DNA of 64,000 nucleotides from Acinetobacter apis (lineage in GTDB: Bacteria; Pseudomonadota; Gammaproteobacteria; Pseudomonadales; Moraxellaceae). The DNA is taken from contig NZ_FZLN01000001.1 in the NCBI RefSeq assembly GCF_900197575.1, positions 1,302,001-1,366,000 of the forward strand, given 5' to 3'. Under the pieces are notes generated by a model. It saw only the letters and a list, made by a program, of their open reading frames with translations. It searched no databases and was not told the DNA's origin. How positions within the stretch are numbered: position 1 is the first letter of the stretch; each line of letters opens with the position of its first letter. Position numbers and translations under genes: made by a program. Shown here piece by piece: positions 1-8,408 of this stretch.

Positions 1-262
1 ACGCACTATAATGCTGTAGCATCACACCGCCTGAACCAATTCGAATACGTTTAGTTTGCCCAAGTAACCATGCAATTATAATTTCTGGTGATGGGCTTGC
101 CAGTTGTGGCGTGGCATGATGTTCAGCAATCCAATAACGATGAAAACCCAATTGTTCAGCCACCTGAACCAGTTGTAATGTATGTTGAAAAGTTGCTTCT
201 GCCGTGGCTTGCTCAGATTGTGGGCATTTATCGAGTATGCTTAATTTATACGGTTGGCCCAT
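1..262 (-). CDS. LLM-class flavin-dependent oxidoreductase, N-terminal part (cut by window edge)
   Basis: Reading the minus strand from the ATG at 260-262 gives about 87 residues beginning MGQPYKLSILDKCPQSEQ and continuing off the window. The stretch around EQLGFHRYWIAEHHATPQLA is the characteristic N-terminal signature of luciferase-like monooxygenases (the AEHH element), followed by a core strand region ending IRIGSGGVMLQHYS. This family is FMNH2-dependent and its members oxidise varied substrates, often sulfonates, sulfones or aldehydes; the substrate here cannot be told. No strong ribosome binding site is visible before the ATG. It is divergent from the TonB-dependent receptor at 804, so both may share a control region, and a joint nutrient-scavenging role is only a guess. 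Confidence 0.8.
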   Translation of the reverse strand, partial: MGQPYKLSILDKCPQSEQATAEATFQHTLQLVQVAEQLGFHRYWIAEHHATPQLASPSPEIIIAWLLGQTKRIRIGSGGVMLQHYSA

Positions 263-803
263 TATTGTCTGATCTACTGTGTCGTAAATAATTAAAATGA
301 TTAAACAATGACTAATCATTAAAATTAAAATATTAAATATGGTTAAGGTTATATAAAAAAAAGAAAAACATGCAGTGCCATGACCTCAACCTAAATCGTT
401 ATAAATATATTAAAAATAAAAATAATTATTATATTTTTAGATAAATGCTTTTCTTTAAAAAAATATATTTAAATAACTTTTTAATATTTAATAATAAAAA
501 AAATATATATACATTAAAAACACAGAACAAATACGTTGAGTAAATACTTCATTCAAACAATGAATTATGAATTGACAATATATTGGCAAAGGAATTTAAA
601 AATGCAAACTCATTATGGATTAAATCAAAATACTTATTATTTGACGCCATTTAAAATAAATAGCAGTTAGTTTATTTATTTATCCTAATTTAAATATTTA
701 TATATCAATTTTCTTGAATACTTCAAATCATTCAGGCGGCTTGTCTATACCCATTTTTTACCCGTATCAGATTTTGCTGAATGCACCTAGAGAACAAAAT
801 ACC
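263..803. other. AT-rich divergent intergenic region
   Basis: About 540 bases of very AT-rich DNA separate the divergent flavin oxidoreductase and TonB-dependent receptor genes. It holds runs of A and T around 410-510, a TTGACA element at 572-577, and a short ORF with a good ribosome binding site at 602-670 (listed separately). No Fur-like, Pho-like or metal-regulator palindrome was recognised. The promoters of both flanking genes must lie here, but they cannot be placed with confidence. Confidence 0.6.
602..670 (+). CDS. Possible 22-residue leader ORF
   Basis: An ATG at 602 is preceded by AAAGGA at 588-593 with an 8-base spacer, a better ribosome binding site than that of the large receptor gene downstream. 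The frame encodes 22 residues (MQTHYGLNQNTYYLTPFKIN plus two serines) and ends in TAG at 668-670. It has no membrane segment or run of a single amino acid that would suggest classical attenuation. It could be a leader peptide of the TonB-dependent receptor transcript, a relic, or chance. In AT-rich DNA a short ORF is weak evidence. Confidence 0.25.
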   Translation: MQTHYGLNQNTYYLTPFKINSS

Positions 804-3335
804 ATGCTGCAAACCAAGTTCGCGCCTCTCGCAACCCATTTATTTGACTTAACCCGATCATCACATTTTTATCGATCAATGGTTGTGGCCTTAACTTTAG
901 GTGTCACAGGATCTGCTTTTGCGGATGACAATGCCAATCAAAAAACAGAACAAGATGATGCCCAAGCCACAGAAAAAGTCGTGGTGGTCGGCAGCCGAAG
1001 TGGTATCCGTACAGTCACCAAAAGCCCTGCACCTGTAGATGTCATTAGTGGTGATCAACTCCAAAAACAAGGAAATACCTTGGCGCTTCGAGACATTTTA
1101 GCCAAAATCATCCCATCATTTAGTGTAGCAACCGTTCCGAGTCAACCTGATGGTTATGGCTCAGTGGCACGCTCAGCAGGACTAAGAGGCTTTGGCGGTG
1201 GTCACACTTTGGTGTTGGTCAATGGTAAGCGACGACATGTAGGTGCATTGGCAGTCAACAAATATGGTTTTGTAGAAGGATACCAAGCGGCAGATTTAGA
1301 TTTAATTCCCATCAATGCCATTGCACGGATTGAAGTGCTGCGTGATGGCGCAGCAGCGCAATATGGTTCAGATGCCATTGCAGGTGTCATTAATATTGTT
1401 TTAAAGTCTGCTGATCATGGTGGCAGCATTACCACCACCTATGGCGGTCGCGAGCATTACTCAGGTACCGACCGAAATGGTGAAACATTTCAGCTCAGTG
1501 GCAATGTAGGTACAAAATTAGGAAGTGATGGCTTTGTTAACTTTGGCTATGACATTAAAAACCAAGATGCTACCACCCGTGCAGGACAAGTATCCGGTGA
1601 TATTTACTCAAAAGTAAATGGTCAAAGCGACCCACGTGAAGCCACATTTGATCGCAATGTAAATAAACTTGGCTTACCTTCTGTTGAACAGTTAAATCTA
1701 TCTTTAAATGCTGAACTGCCTTTAGGCGATGCAGCCAAACTTTATACATTTACCACAGCAGGTTGGCGTGATGCCATTACAGGCGCATCATATCGTCGTC
1801 CAAATTCACGCTCTGCGGTCACGGAAATTTATCCAAATGGCACCACCCCTGTTATTGCGCTTGATGAACGAGATTATCAAAGTGTTTGGGGCGTTAAAGG
1901 TGATAACTTCTTGGGTTGGGCATGGGATGCAAGCACCTCCTATGGCAAAGATACACAAAAGCATTCCACCAGCAGCAACTTAAATCCATCACTTGGCACA
2001 GCAAGTCCCACATCCTTTGGCTTACAGAAATATGAAACCTACCAATGGTCAAACAACTTAGATTTCCGCCGTGCTTTTGACATTGGATTTGGCTATAAAC
2101 CATTAAATGTGGCATGGGGCTTAGATTATCGTAAAGAAGGTTGGTCATCCAAAGCCACTGACCCATTGGCGTATAAAAACGGTGGGTATATTTACACCAC
2201 AGGAGATAATGCAGGTTCAACGGCCACTGTAGGGACCTTTGGTGCACTTGTGTTGTTGCCTGAAGATGAGGCTAAAATTAAACGCAGTAATACAGCCGCC
2301 TATCTCGATTTATCTTTAGATGTTACGCCAAAATGGCTCGTAGGCATTGCAGGCCGCTTTGAGCATTATGATGACAGCTCGGGTAATACGCTTAATGGTA
2401 AAATTAACAGCCGTTATGAAATTACACCTGAACTTGCTGTACGCGGGACCATTGGCACAGGCTTTATTGCACCATCACTATACCAACAAGGCTTTGCAAG
2501 CACAGGTATTGTCAGCACTATTTTAGATGGCGTACGCTCGGATGTGTATTCTAAAATGGTTCGAACTGATTCTGCGTTAGGGCAAGCTTTAGGTGCTAAA
2601 GCATTAGATCCAACCAAGTCCACCAACTACTCATTGGGTTTAACCTATACGCCACTTAAAAATTTAAATATTGCAGTTGATGCATATCGTATTGAATTAA
2701 AAGACCGTATTAGTGCAACTGCAGGACTCACAGGGACAGGCATTAATTCTATTTTAGCGGCCAATGGTTTCTCAAACGTCAACTATGTGACGTATTATGC
2801 CAACCTGTTTGATACAGTCACCAATGGTGTTGATGTCATTGCAGATTACACCCAACAATTAGAACAATTTGGTAAATTACGTTGGAGTTTGGGCTTTAAT
2901 TTTAACGAAACACGCATTACAGGCATTGCTGACAATCCTAGCCAATTGCAAGGCATTAACATTGATCGTATTACCCGCCGAACCAAAGGCATGATCACAG
3001 ATGCAGACCCAAAAACCAAATTTACAATTGCCACCAATTGGTTGTATAAAAAAATTGATATTAATGCCCGCCTATCCCGTTATGGCAGCTATATTTCGCC
3101 AAGTGAAACTGTAGAAACAGATCAAAAATTTGGTGCAAAATGGATTGTTGACTTAGATGCAACCTACCATGCTACTGAAAATCTATCTTTCACCTTGGGG
3201 GCAGACAACCTATTTAATACTTATCCTGACAAATCAAACGTCATTGATTCATTGGGTGAAAACTACTATGCACAATTGTCACCTTTTGGCTTATACGGCG
3301 GTTATTATTATGGACGAATTAGCTATCGCTTTTAA
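804..3335 (+). CDS. TonB-dependent outer-membrane receptor
   Basis: A TonB-dependent receptor of about 843 residues. The frame is open from a TTG at 714, but the ATG at 804 gives the usual short N-terminus followed by a signal peptide (MVVALTLGVTGSAFA, cleavage before DDNANQ). A plug domain follows: KSPAPVDVISGDQLQKQGNT, then RGFGGGHTLVLVNGKRRHVG and IEVLRDGAAAQYGSDAIAGV. After it comes a long beta-barrel ending YYYGRISYRF with the C-terminal aromatic residue expected for outer-membrane assembly. The receptor imports a scarce ligand powered by TonB-ExbB-ExbD. The substrate is unknown: there is no Fur-like box upstream, and the divergent neighbour is a luciferase-like monooxygenase, so a non-siderophore ligand is possible (inference). 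A hairpin terminator follows. Confidence 0.9.
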   Translation: MLQTKFAPLATHLFDLTRSSHFYRSMVVALTLGVTGSAFADDNANQKTEQDDAQATEKVVVVGSRSGIRTVTKSPAPVDVISGDQLQKQGNTLALRDILAKIIPSFSVATVPSQPDGYGSVARSAGLRGFGGGHTLVLVNGKRRHVGALAVNKYGFVEGYQAADLDLIPINAIARIEVLRDGAAAQYGSDAIAGVINIVLKSADHGGSITTTYGGREHYSGTDRNGETFQLSGNVGTKLGSDGFVNFGYDIKNQDATTRAGQVSGDIYSKVNGQSDPREATFDRNVNKLGLPSVEQLNLSLNAELPLGDAAKLYTFTTAGWRDAITGASYRRPNSRSAVTEIYPNGTTPVIALDERDYQSVWGVKGDNFLGWAWDASTSYGKDTQKHSTSSNLNPSLGTASPTSFGLQKYETYQWSNNLDFRRAFDIGFGYKPLNVAWGLDYRKEGWSSKATDPLAYKNGGYIYTTGDNAGSTATVGTFGALVLLPEDEAKIKRSNTAAYLDLSLDVTPKWLVGIAGRFEHYDDSSGNTLNGKINSRYEITPELAVRGTIGTGFIAPSLYQQGFASTGIVSTILDGVRSDVYSKMVRTDSALGQALGAKALDPTKSTNYSLGLTYTPLKNLNIAVDAYRIELKDRISATAGLTGTGINSILAANGFSNVNYVTYYANLFDTVTNGVDVIADYTQQLEQFGKLRWSLGFNFNETRITGIADNPSQLQGINIDRITRRTKGMITDADPKTKFTIATNWLYKKIDINARLSRYGSYISPSETVETDQKFGAKWIVDLDATYHATENLSFTLGADNLFNTYPDKSNVIDSLGENYYAQLSPFGLYGGYYYGRISYRF

Positions 3336-3654
3336 TTTAAATCGATGACATTCAATACCTCAAACAAGCCGCTGTAACTAGCGGCTTTTGTCATTTTATA
3401 GTGCTGTGTTTAATGGCATGACATTGTTCACAAGCCGCATTGATCAAGTATTGATGGCCATATCATTCATTTTTTCAGATCAGCACAATGAAGTCATGAT
3501 GTTTTAAATTCACAATTGATTGAATTGGCTATTTTTTTTCTTAATTTTCAGTTTACACTATATTTATGCATGTTATTTCACACTTTGACATGAATAAAGT
3601 TGAATACGTGCATGACCACAGCCCATATTTAAAACCAATAACGAGGACCTCAGC
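3336..3654. other. Intergenic region before gdhA
   Basis: This 319-base gap holds the receptor terminator at 3366-3390 and must contain the gdhA promoter. AT-rich DNA and a pyrimidine-rich stretch occur around 3530-3545. The only other signal seen is the gdhA ribosome binding site GAGGA at 3643-3647. No further gene or RNA was recognised. Confidence 0.5.
3366..3390 (+). terminator. Rho-independent terminator after TonB receptor
   Basis: A perfect 8-bp stem (AAGCCGCT at 3366-3373 pairing with AGCGGCTT at 3380-3387), a six-base loop, and a T-rich tail directly after. It lies 30 bases past the receptor stop codon. Confidence 0.85.
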
Positions 3655-4998
3655 TTGAAATACAATAGCCTTAACGATTTCCTAACTGCAGTCAAAGCAC
3701 GAGATCAACATCAACCTGAGTTTTTACAAGCGGTTGAAGAAGTATTAACCAGTTTATGGCCTTTTATTGAAAAGCATCCTCAATATGCAAGTTATGGCTT
3801 ATTAGACCGTTTGGTAGAGCCAGAACGTATCATTCAATTTCGTGTGTCATGGATTGACGACCAAGGTGAAACTCAAGTCAATCGTGCATATCGGGTACAA
3901 TTTAACTCAGCCATTGGTTCTTTCAAAGGCGGAATGCGCTTTCACCCATCAGTGAACTTGTCTATTTTAAAATTCTTAGGCTTTGAACAAACATTTAAAA
4001 ATGCATTAACGACCTTACCCTTAGGCGGTGGTAAAGGCGGTTCAGATTTTGATCCTAAAGGAAAATCTGAAGGTGAAGTGATGCGTTTTTGCCAATCTTT
4101 AATCACAGAGCTATATCGCCATTTAGGTCCAGATACTGATATTCCAGCAGGTGATATTGGTGTTGGTGGCCGTGAAGTCGGTTATATGGCGGGGATGATG
4201 AAAAAACTCAGCAATAACACCGCATCTGTATTTACAGGTAAAGGAATTTCTTTTGGTGGTAGCTTGGTTCGCCCTGAAGCGACAGGATATGGCACAGTTT
4301 ACTTTGCCGAAGAAATGCTAAAAACACGTGGTGAAAGCTTTCAAGGCAAAACCGTTGCCATTTCAGGCTCTGGTAATGTTGCACAATATGCAGCAGAAAA
4401 AGCCATGTCTCTTGGTGCAAAAGTGGTGACATTATCCGATTCAAACGGCACGCTTTATGTGAAAGATGGCTTAACTGATGCCCTTTTAGCCGAAGTCATG
4501 GACATTAAAAACAGATTGCGCGGTCGTCTATCAACATTTGCAACACAACATGGCTTTGAATTTTTTGAAGGCCAAACGCCATGGCATATTGCTGTAGATA
4601 TTGCTCTACCATGTGCAACACAAAATGAACTAGACACGCAAGATGCAGAAAAACTGATTCAAAATGGACTAATCTGTGTGGCTGAAGGTGCGAATATGCC
4701 ATCCACCCTTGGGGCAGTTGAAGCGTTTATTGCAGCAAATATTTTATATGCACCTGGCAAAGCATCAAATGCAGGTGGTGTAGCAACTTCAGGTCTTGAA
4801 ATGTCTCAAAATGCCATGCGCTTGTCATGGACACATGAAGAAGTGGATGCCCGCTTACAACACATCATGAAAGACATTCACCAAAACTGTGTCAAATACG
4901 GAACAAAAGAAGATGGCAACGTCAATTATGTAGATGGTGCCAATATTGCAGGTTTTGTTAAAGTGGCAGATGCCATGCTTGCACAAGGCGTTTTATAA
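3655..4998 (+). CDS. gdhA: NADP-specific glutamate dehydrogenase
   Basis: It catalyses reversible reductive amination of 2-oxoglutarate with ammonium to glutamate, a cytosolic entry point for nitrogen. At 447 residues it equals the usual length of the small hexameric GdhA. The start is TTG at 3655, chosen because GAGGA at 3643-3647 sits 7 bases upstream and no ATG is better placed. KGGMRFHP near residues 91-98 and LPLGGGKGGSDFDPKGKSEG near 121-140 carry the substrate and catalytic lysines (Lys127 is the likely catalytic one by analogy with E. coli). GxGNVAQYAAEKA near residue 240 is the nucleotide-binding fold. The gene appears monocistronic, with its own terminator. Confidence 0.96.
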   Translation: MKYNSLNDFLTAVKARDQHQPEFLQAVEEVLTSLWPFIEKHPQYASYGLLDRLVEPERIIQFRVSWIDDQGETQVNRAYRVQFNSAIGSFKGGMRFHPSVNLSILKFLGFEQTFKNALTTLPLGGGKGGSDFDPKGKSEGEVMRFCQSLITELYRHLGPDTDIPAGDIGVGGREVGYMAGMMKKLSNNTASVFTGKGISFGGSLVRPEATGYGTVYFAEEMLKTRGESFQGKTVAISGSGNVAQYAAEKAMSLGAKVVTLSDSNGTLYVKDGLTDALLAEVMDIKNRLRGRLSTFATQHGFEFFEGQTPWHIAVDIALPCATQNELDTQDAEKLIQNGLICVAEGANMPSTLGAVEAFIAANILYAPGKASNAGGVATSGLEMSQNAMRLSWTHEEVDARLQHIMKDIHQNCVKYGTKEDGNVNYVDGANIAGFVKVADAMLAQGVL

Positions 4999-5006
4999 GC
5001 TCATTA

Positions 5007-5043
5007 ATATGCTGTGAGTACACGCTCACAGCATATGCTTTTT
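5007..5043 (+). terminator. Terminator after gdhA
   Basis: A perfect 12-bp inverted repeat (5007-5018 with 5025-5036) encloses a six-base loop and is followed by GC and a T run. It begins 9 bases after the gdhA stop codon. Confidence 0.85.
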
Positions 5044-5112
5044 TATTCAGCTCACTTTACTTTGCCACCCCTTCCCCGCTTAACTCATCTCTTTTGACCA
5101 TCACATGACCTC

Positions 5113-5134
5113 AAAATGACATTTTTGTCATCTC
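5113..5134. promoter_or_regulatory. CusR/CopR-type copper box upstream of the regulator gene
   Basis: The core is ATGAC at 5116-5120, six bases, then GTCAT at 5127-5131, preceded by AAA and with TT before the second half. This matches the published CusR-box plan AAAATGACAA-N2-TTGTCATTTT in arrangement and in most positions of both half sites. It ends about 58 bases before the regulator ATG at 5193, where an activator site would be expected, suggesting copper-responsive autoregulation. The same motif recurs at 7914-7935 before the second copC. Confidence 0.75.
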
Positions 5135-5192
5135 ATACAGAATAGTTTCATTTCAAGGTATGATGAAATCAATCTAGTAATTTGTATTGATG

Positions 5193-5876
5193 ATGAAGAT
5201 TTTATTGGTTGAAGATGAACAAAAAACTGGCGACTATCTCAAACAAGGACTTACAGAAGCAGGCTATCTGACCGATTGGGTCACAGATGGCATAAGTGGA
5301 CAACATCATGCATTAACTGAAGATTATGACCTCATTATCTTAGATGTTATGCTGCCTGAGCGTAATGGGTGGCAAGTCATTCAAAGCATTCGTGAACATG
5401 GCAAAATGCTACCGATTTTATTTTTATCTGCCCGTGATGATGTTGAAGATCGTGTTAAAGGACTTGATTTAGGTGCTGATGACTATTTAGTGAAACCATT
5501 TGCTTTTGCTGAATTATTGTCTCGCGTGAAAAGTCTATTACGCCGTGGACAATCTAAAGAGGATCAATACCTCATTACCATCGCAGATCTTGAACTTGAT
5601 GTCCGTAAACGACGCGTCACACGTGCAGGACAACGCATTGATTTAACTGCCAAAGAATTCGCGCTAATGGAGTTATTTATGCGACGACCAGGCGAAGTAT
5701 TACCGCGTGCCTTAATTGCTTCACAAGTGTGGGATATGAATTTTGACAGTGACAGTAACGTGGTTGAAGTTGCCATTAAACGCCTGCGTACTAAAATTGA
5801 TCATGGTTTTTCACCTAAATTGATTCAGAATATTCGCGGTATGGGCTATTTATTAGAGATTGATGATGCCTCGTAA
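5193..5876 (+). CDS. cusR: Heavy-metal response regulator, CusR/CopR family
   Basis: An OmpR-type response regulator of 227 residues. The receiver domain starts [20 protein letters not shown], very close to the CusR/IrlR group. It has the phospho-acceptor aspartate in [15 protein letters not shown], a Thr/Ser-equivalent in LFLSARDD, and lysine in [16 protein letters not shown] winged-helix DNA-binding domain follows ([22 protein letters not shown] to [14 protein letters not shown]). Three start codons are clustered (TTG 5187, ATG 5190, ATG 5193); the last gives the family N-terminus. The stop overlaps the kinase start, so the two are co-translated. The copper box upstream and copC/copD downstream argue for copper rather than another metal. 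Confidence 0.9.
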   Translation: MKILLVEDEQKTGDYLKQGLTEAGYLTDWVTDGISGQHHALTEDYDLIILDVMLPERNGWQVIQSIREHGKMLPILFLSARDDVEDRVKGLDLGADDYLVKPFAFAELLSRVKSLLRRGQSKEDQYLITIADLELDVRKRRVTRAGQRIDLTAKEFALMELFMRRPGEVLPRALIASQVWDMNFDSDSNVVEVAIKRLRTKIDHGFSPKLIQNIRGMGYLLEIDDAS

Positions 5877-7254
5877 AATTGTCAGTAGCATTGGATTTCG
5901 TATCGCCATTCTATTTTCTCTGTCTAGCATTGTAATTTCAGGCTTAATGGGATTGATGGTACACCGATTGGTGATTCAACACTTTGAATCCCAAGATCGC
6001 ATGCAACTTGAAGGTAAAGTTCAGCTCATTAATAACTTATTTGCGCAAAACCCCTTAAATACAAATACTTTACAATTGGATTTAAAAGATGCTTTGGTGG
6101 GACATCATAATCTGATTTTTCAGATTGAACGCCCGCAAGGACATATCATTTTTAGCTCTGCAATTCAGCCTATTTATCCGATGCAATCTAAAAATGATCC
6201 AACATCTTGGGTTGAATGGCAATTTGACAATAAAACCTACCGCGGATTAATTAGCCATCAAGCGCCTGCTGCACAGCATACACCATCCGTTCGTATTATT
6301 ATTGGTATGGATAAATCCGAACATCAGCATTTTTTGGATCATTTTAAACAACAGCTGTTACTCATTGGGGGTCTAGGCACACTGATTTTAATGGCACTTG
6401 GTTGGTTTGCCATTTGGCGTGGTTTATTTCCACTACAAAAAATGACGCATATTGCAGAACGAATTTCCGCACAACATTTGTCTGAACGACTCCCTACCCA
6501 ACATATTCCAACCGAATTATATGCATTAACCACTGCCTTTAATGCCATGCTTGACCGTTTAGAGTTTGCATTAGAGAAGTTATCTGATTTTTCGTCTGAT
6601 CTTGCCCATGAGATGCGTACACCAATCAATAATCTAATGACACAAACCCAAGTTTGTTTATCACGCCCCCGTGACTTACAAGTTTATCAAGACATCTTAT
6701 ATTCGAATTTAGAAGAATTTGAACGCATTGCCCGTATGGTTTCTGACATGCTGTTTTTAGCTAAAGCAGAACATGGATTAAGCTTAAATCAAGCTAAATC
6801 TGTCGACTTAAATCATGAAATTAGTGCTTTATTAGATTTTTATGATGCTTTGGCTGCTGAAAAACACATGCAATTTATACATACAGGTCAAGTACTACAT
6901 ATTCAAGGCGATGCAGCAATGTTACGGCGTGCTTTGAGTAATTTAATTTCAAATGCAATTAAATATGGCATATCTCACTCGAACATTACCATCCATACCA
7001 CGATAAATGCAGAACACCAACCTCAACTTTTGATGACCAATCAAAGCCCTGAGCTGACTTCATCACAAATTTCACGTTTATTTGACCGTTTTTACCGTAC
7101 CGATGCCTCAAGACAACGGACAGTAGAAGGGACAGGACTTGGACTTGCCATTACCCAATCTATTTTGCAAGCACATGAAGCACATATTGATGCGACCTTT
7201 CAGCATGGCGCCTTAACATTTACCATCACCTTTAAGCACTCGTCTCAAAATTAA
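5866..7254 (+). CDS. cusS: Heavy-metal sensor histidine kinase, CusS family
   Basis: The inner-membrane sensor partner of the preceding regulator, about 462 residues. In order it shows: a first membrane helix ([20 protein letters not shown]), a periplasmic sensor loop of roughly 130 residues, a second helix ([20 protein letters not shown]), a HAMP linker, a HisKA domain with the phosphorylated histidine in [12 protein letters not shown] (about residue 248), and an ATPase domain with an N-box ([10 protein letters not shown]) and G-box ([13 protein letters not shown]). The start overlaps the regulator stop; ATG 5863 and 5866 are both possible. The signal is inferred to be periplasmic copper from the family and the neighbours. 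No metal-binding motif was demonstrated in the loop. Confidence 0.9.
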   Translation: MPRKIVSSIGFRIAILFSLSSIVISGLMGLMVHRLVIQHFESQDRMQLEGKVQLINNLFAQNPLNTNTLQLDLKDALVGHHNLIFQIERPQGHIIFSSAIQPIYPMQSKNDPTSWVEWQFDNKTYRGLISHQAPAAQHTPSVRIIIGMDKSEHQHFLDHFKQQLLLIGGLGTLILMALGWFAIWRGLFPLQKMTHIAERISAQHLSERLPTQHIPTELYALTTAFNAMLDRLEFALEKLSDFSSDLAHEMRTPINNLMTQTQVCLSRPRDLQVYQDILYSNLEEFERIARMVSDMLFLAKAEHGLSLNQAKSVDLNHEISALLDFYDALAAEKHMQFIHTGQVLHIQGDAAMLRRALSNLISNAIKYGISHSNITIHTTINAEHQPQLLMTNQSPELTSSQISRLFDRFYRTDASRQRTVEGTGLGLAITQSILQAHEAHIDATFQHGALTFTITFKHSSQN

Positions 7255-7402
7255 AAATATTTCAATTAATTTTATGTTTCATATATTACTTTTATGTAAT
7301 TAAAGTGTATATTATTCCTCACTATAATTCACATAGTTGATATGAATTCACTTTTTAAACCATATCATGATTAATTTTAATAAATTTTAAGAGATAAACT
7401 CC

Positions 7403-7774
7403 ATGCTTTTAATTCAAAAATCTTTCAAAAAACGACGTCATGTCATGTTATTTATTTCCCTGATCATGGCATCTGTGAGCACATTTGCACATGTTCATTT
7501 GGCCAGTGCTACACCCTATGCCAACTCATTCTTAAACCAACAACCGCAAAAAATCACCCTACACTTTAGTTCTGATGTGGTATTAACCAATGTCAAATTA
7601 CTCAATGAAGAAGGTCATGACATCAAATTAAATCATGCATTTAATCATGACTTAAAAAAGACCTTTCATATTGCTGTGCCACATTTAAATTCAGGCAGAT
7701 ATATTGTTCGGTTATCTATTGCTGAAAAAGGTGGACATGATATGCATAGCGAATATAGTTTCTCGGTTAGATAA
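7403..7774 (+). CDS. copC: CopC-like periplasmic copper-binding protein, first copy
   Basis: A 123-residue secreted CopC-domain protein. AAGAGA about 8 bases before the ATG supports the start. The signal peptide ends STFA, so the mature protein begins HVHLASATP, with the N-terminal histidine that ligates Cu(II) in CopC. The C-terminal ligand region reads EKGGHDMHSEYSFSV. CopC normally has Asp-x-His here; this copy has Gly-x-His, whereas the second copy keeps Asp-x-His. The Cu(II) site may therefore be altered, though an extra histidine (HDMH) could compensate. No copper box was seen in the 150 bases upstream, so it may be read through from the sensor kinase or have its own promoter. Confidence 0.88.
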   Translation: MLLIQKSFKKRRHVMLFISLIMASVSTFAHVHLASATPYANSFLNQQPQKITLHFSSDVVLTNVKLLNEEGHDIKLNHAFNHDLKKTFHIAVPHLNSGRYIVRLSIAEKGGHDMHSEYSFSVR

Positions 7775-7913
7775 CCACCTCACTCACGTCATCACCCTGA
7801 TGTATTGAGCTAAATTTCACATGGATTGTGACTCCCCCATCACATTTAATCCAAACCAACATCAAGACCAAACAACAACTCAACCTCCTCTAATTATATA
7901 TTCGCTTTTACAA

Positions 7914-7935
7914 TAAATGACTCGATTGTCATTCT
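7914..7935. promoter_or_regulatory. CusR/CopR-type copper box before the second copC
   Basis: ATGAC at 7917-7921, six bases, then GTCAT at 7928-7932, with AA before and T after: the same spacing and half sites as the box at 5113-5134 and the CusR consensus. It lies about 87 bases before the copC start, within a 248-base intergenic gap, so the second copC and copD probably form their own copper-induced unit. Confidence 0.75.
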
Positions 7936-8022
7936 TCAGTCATCGATGTGTACAAGATGCCATGCCATAATCACCTCATACTACATTCATATATTCTTTG
8001 AAATGTTCAAGAGAGCAAGCTC

Positions 8023-8394
8023 ATGTCTTTTAAAAACTCAATATTAAAATCTGTACGTCATGCTGCCATTTTTGCAACAGTGATGATGACTTCTGTCGCT
8101 GCATTTGCCCATGCCCATTTAGAAAGTGCAACGCCAGGCATCAATGCAACAGTTTCAGGCCAACCGCAAGCCATTACATTAAACTTTTCAGCAGATGTAA
8201 TGCTCATGAATGTGAAACTGATCAATGCTCAAGGCCAAGCCATTCCATTAACTTATCAAATCAGTAACGAACTTAAAAAAAGCTTTCAAATTCCCGTATC
8301 AACTCTAACTACAGGAAAATATACCGTGCAGTGGTCAGCAATGGGGAAAGATGGTCACAACATGAACAGTGATTATAGTTTTTCAATTCAATAA
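8023..8394 (+). CDS. copC: CopC-like periplasmic copper-binding protein, second copy
   Basis: A 123-residue CopC-domain protein with a signal peptide ending AAFA and a mature N-terminus HAHLESATPG. The C-terminal metal region reads GKDGHNMNSDYSFSI and keeps the Asp-x-His pair of CopC, so both known Cu(II) ligand groups are present. AAGAGA upstream gives the ribosome binding site. It is a clear paralogue of the previous gene, same length and architecture, with moderately diverged sequence. copD follows after 14 bases, and a copper box lies upstream. CopC typically hands copper to CopD for import across the inner membrane; whether this serves supply or resistance here is not shown by the sequence. 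Confidence 0.93.
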   Translation: MSFKNSILKSVRHAAIFATVMMTSVAAFAHAHLESATPGINATVSGQPQAITLNFSADVMLMNVKLINAQGQAIPLTYQISNELKKSFQIPVSTLTTGKYTVQWSAMGKDGHNMNSDYSFSIQ

Positions 8395-8408
8395 TAGTGT
8401 AAACACGA

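Noticed and set aside
714..803. Extension of the TonB receptor to TTG 714
   Set aside because: It has no ribosome binding site and places 30 extra residues before a normal signal peptide; the ATG at 804 fits better.
1894..2247. Antisense open frame of 117 codons inside the TonB receptor
   Set aside because: It lacks a ribosome binding site and a recognisable domain and mirrors the codon pattern of the receptor gene; judged a shadow.
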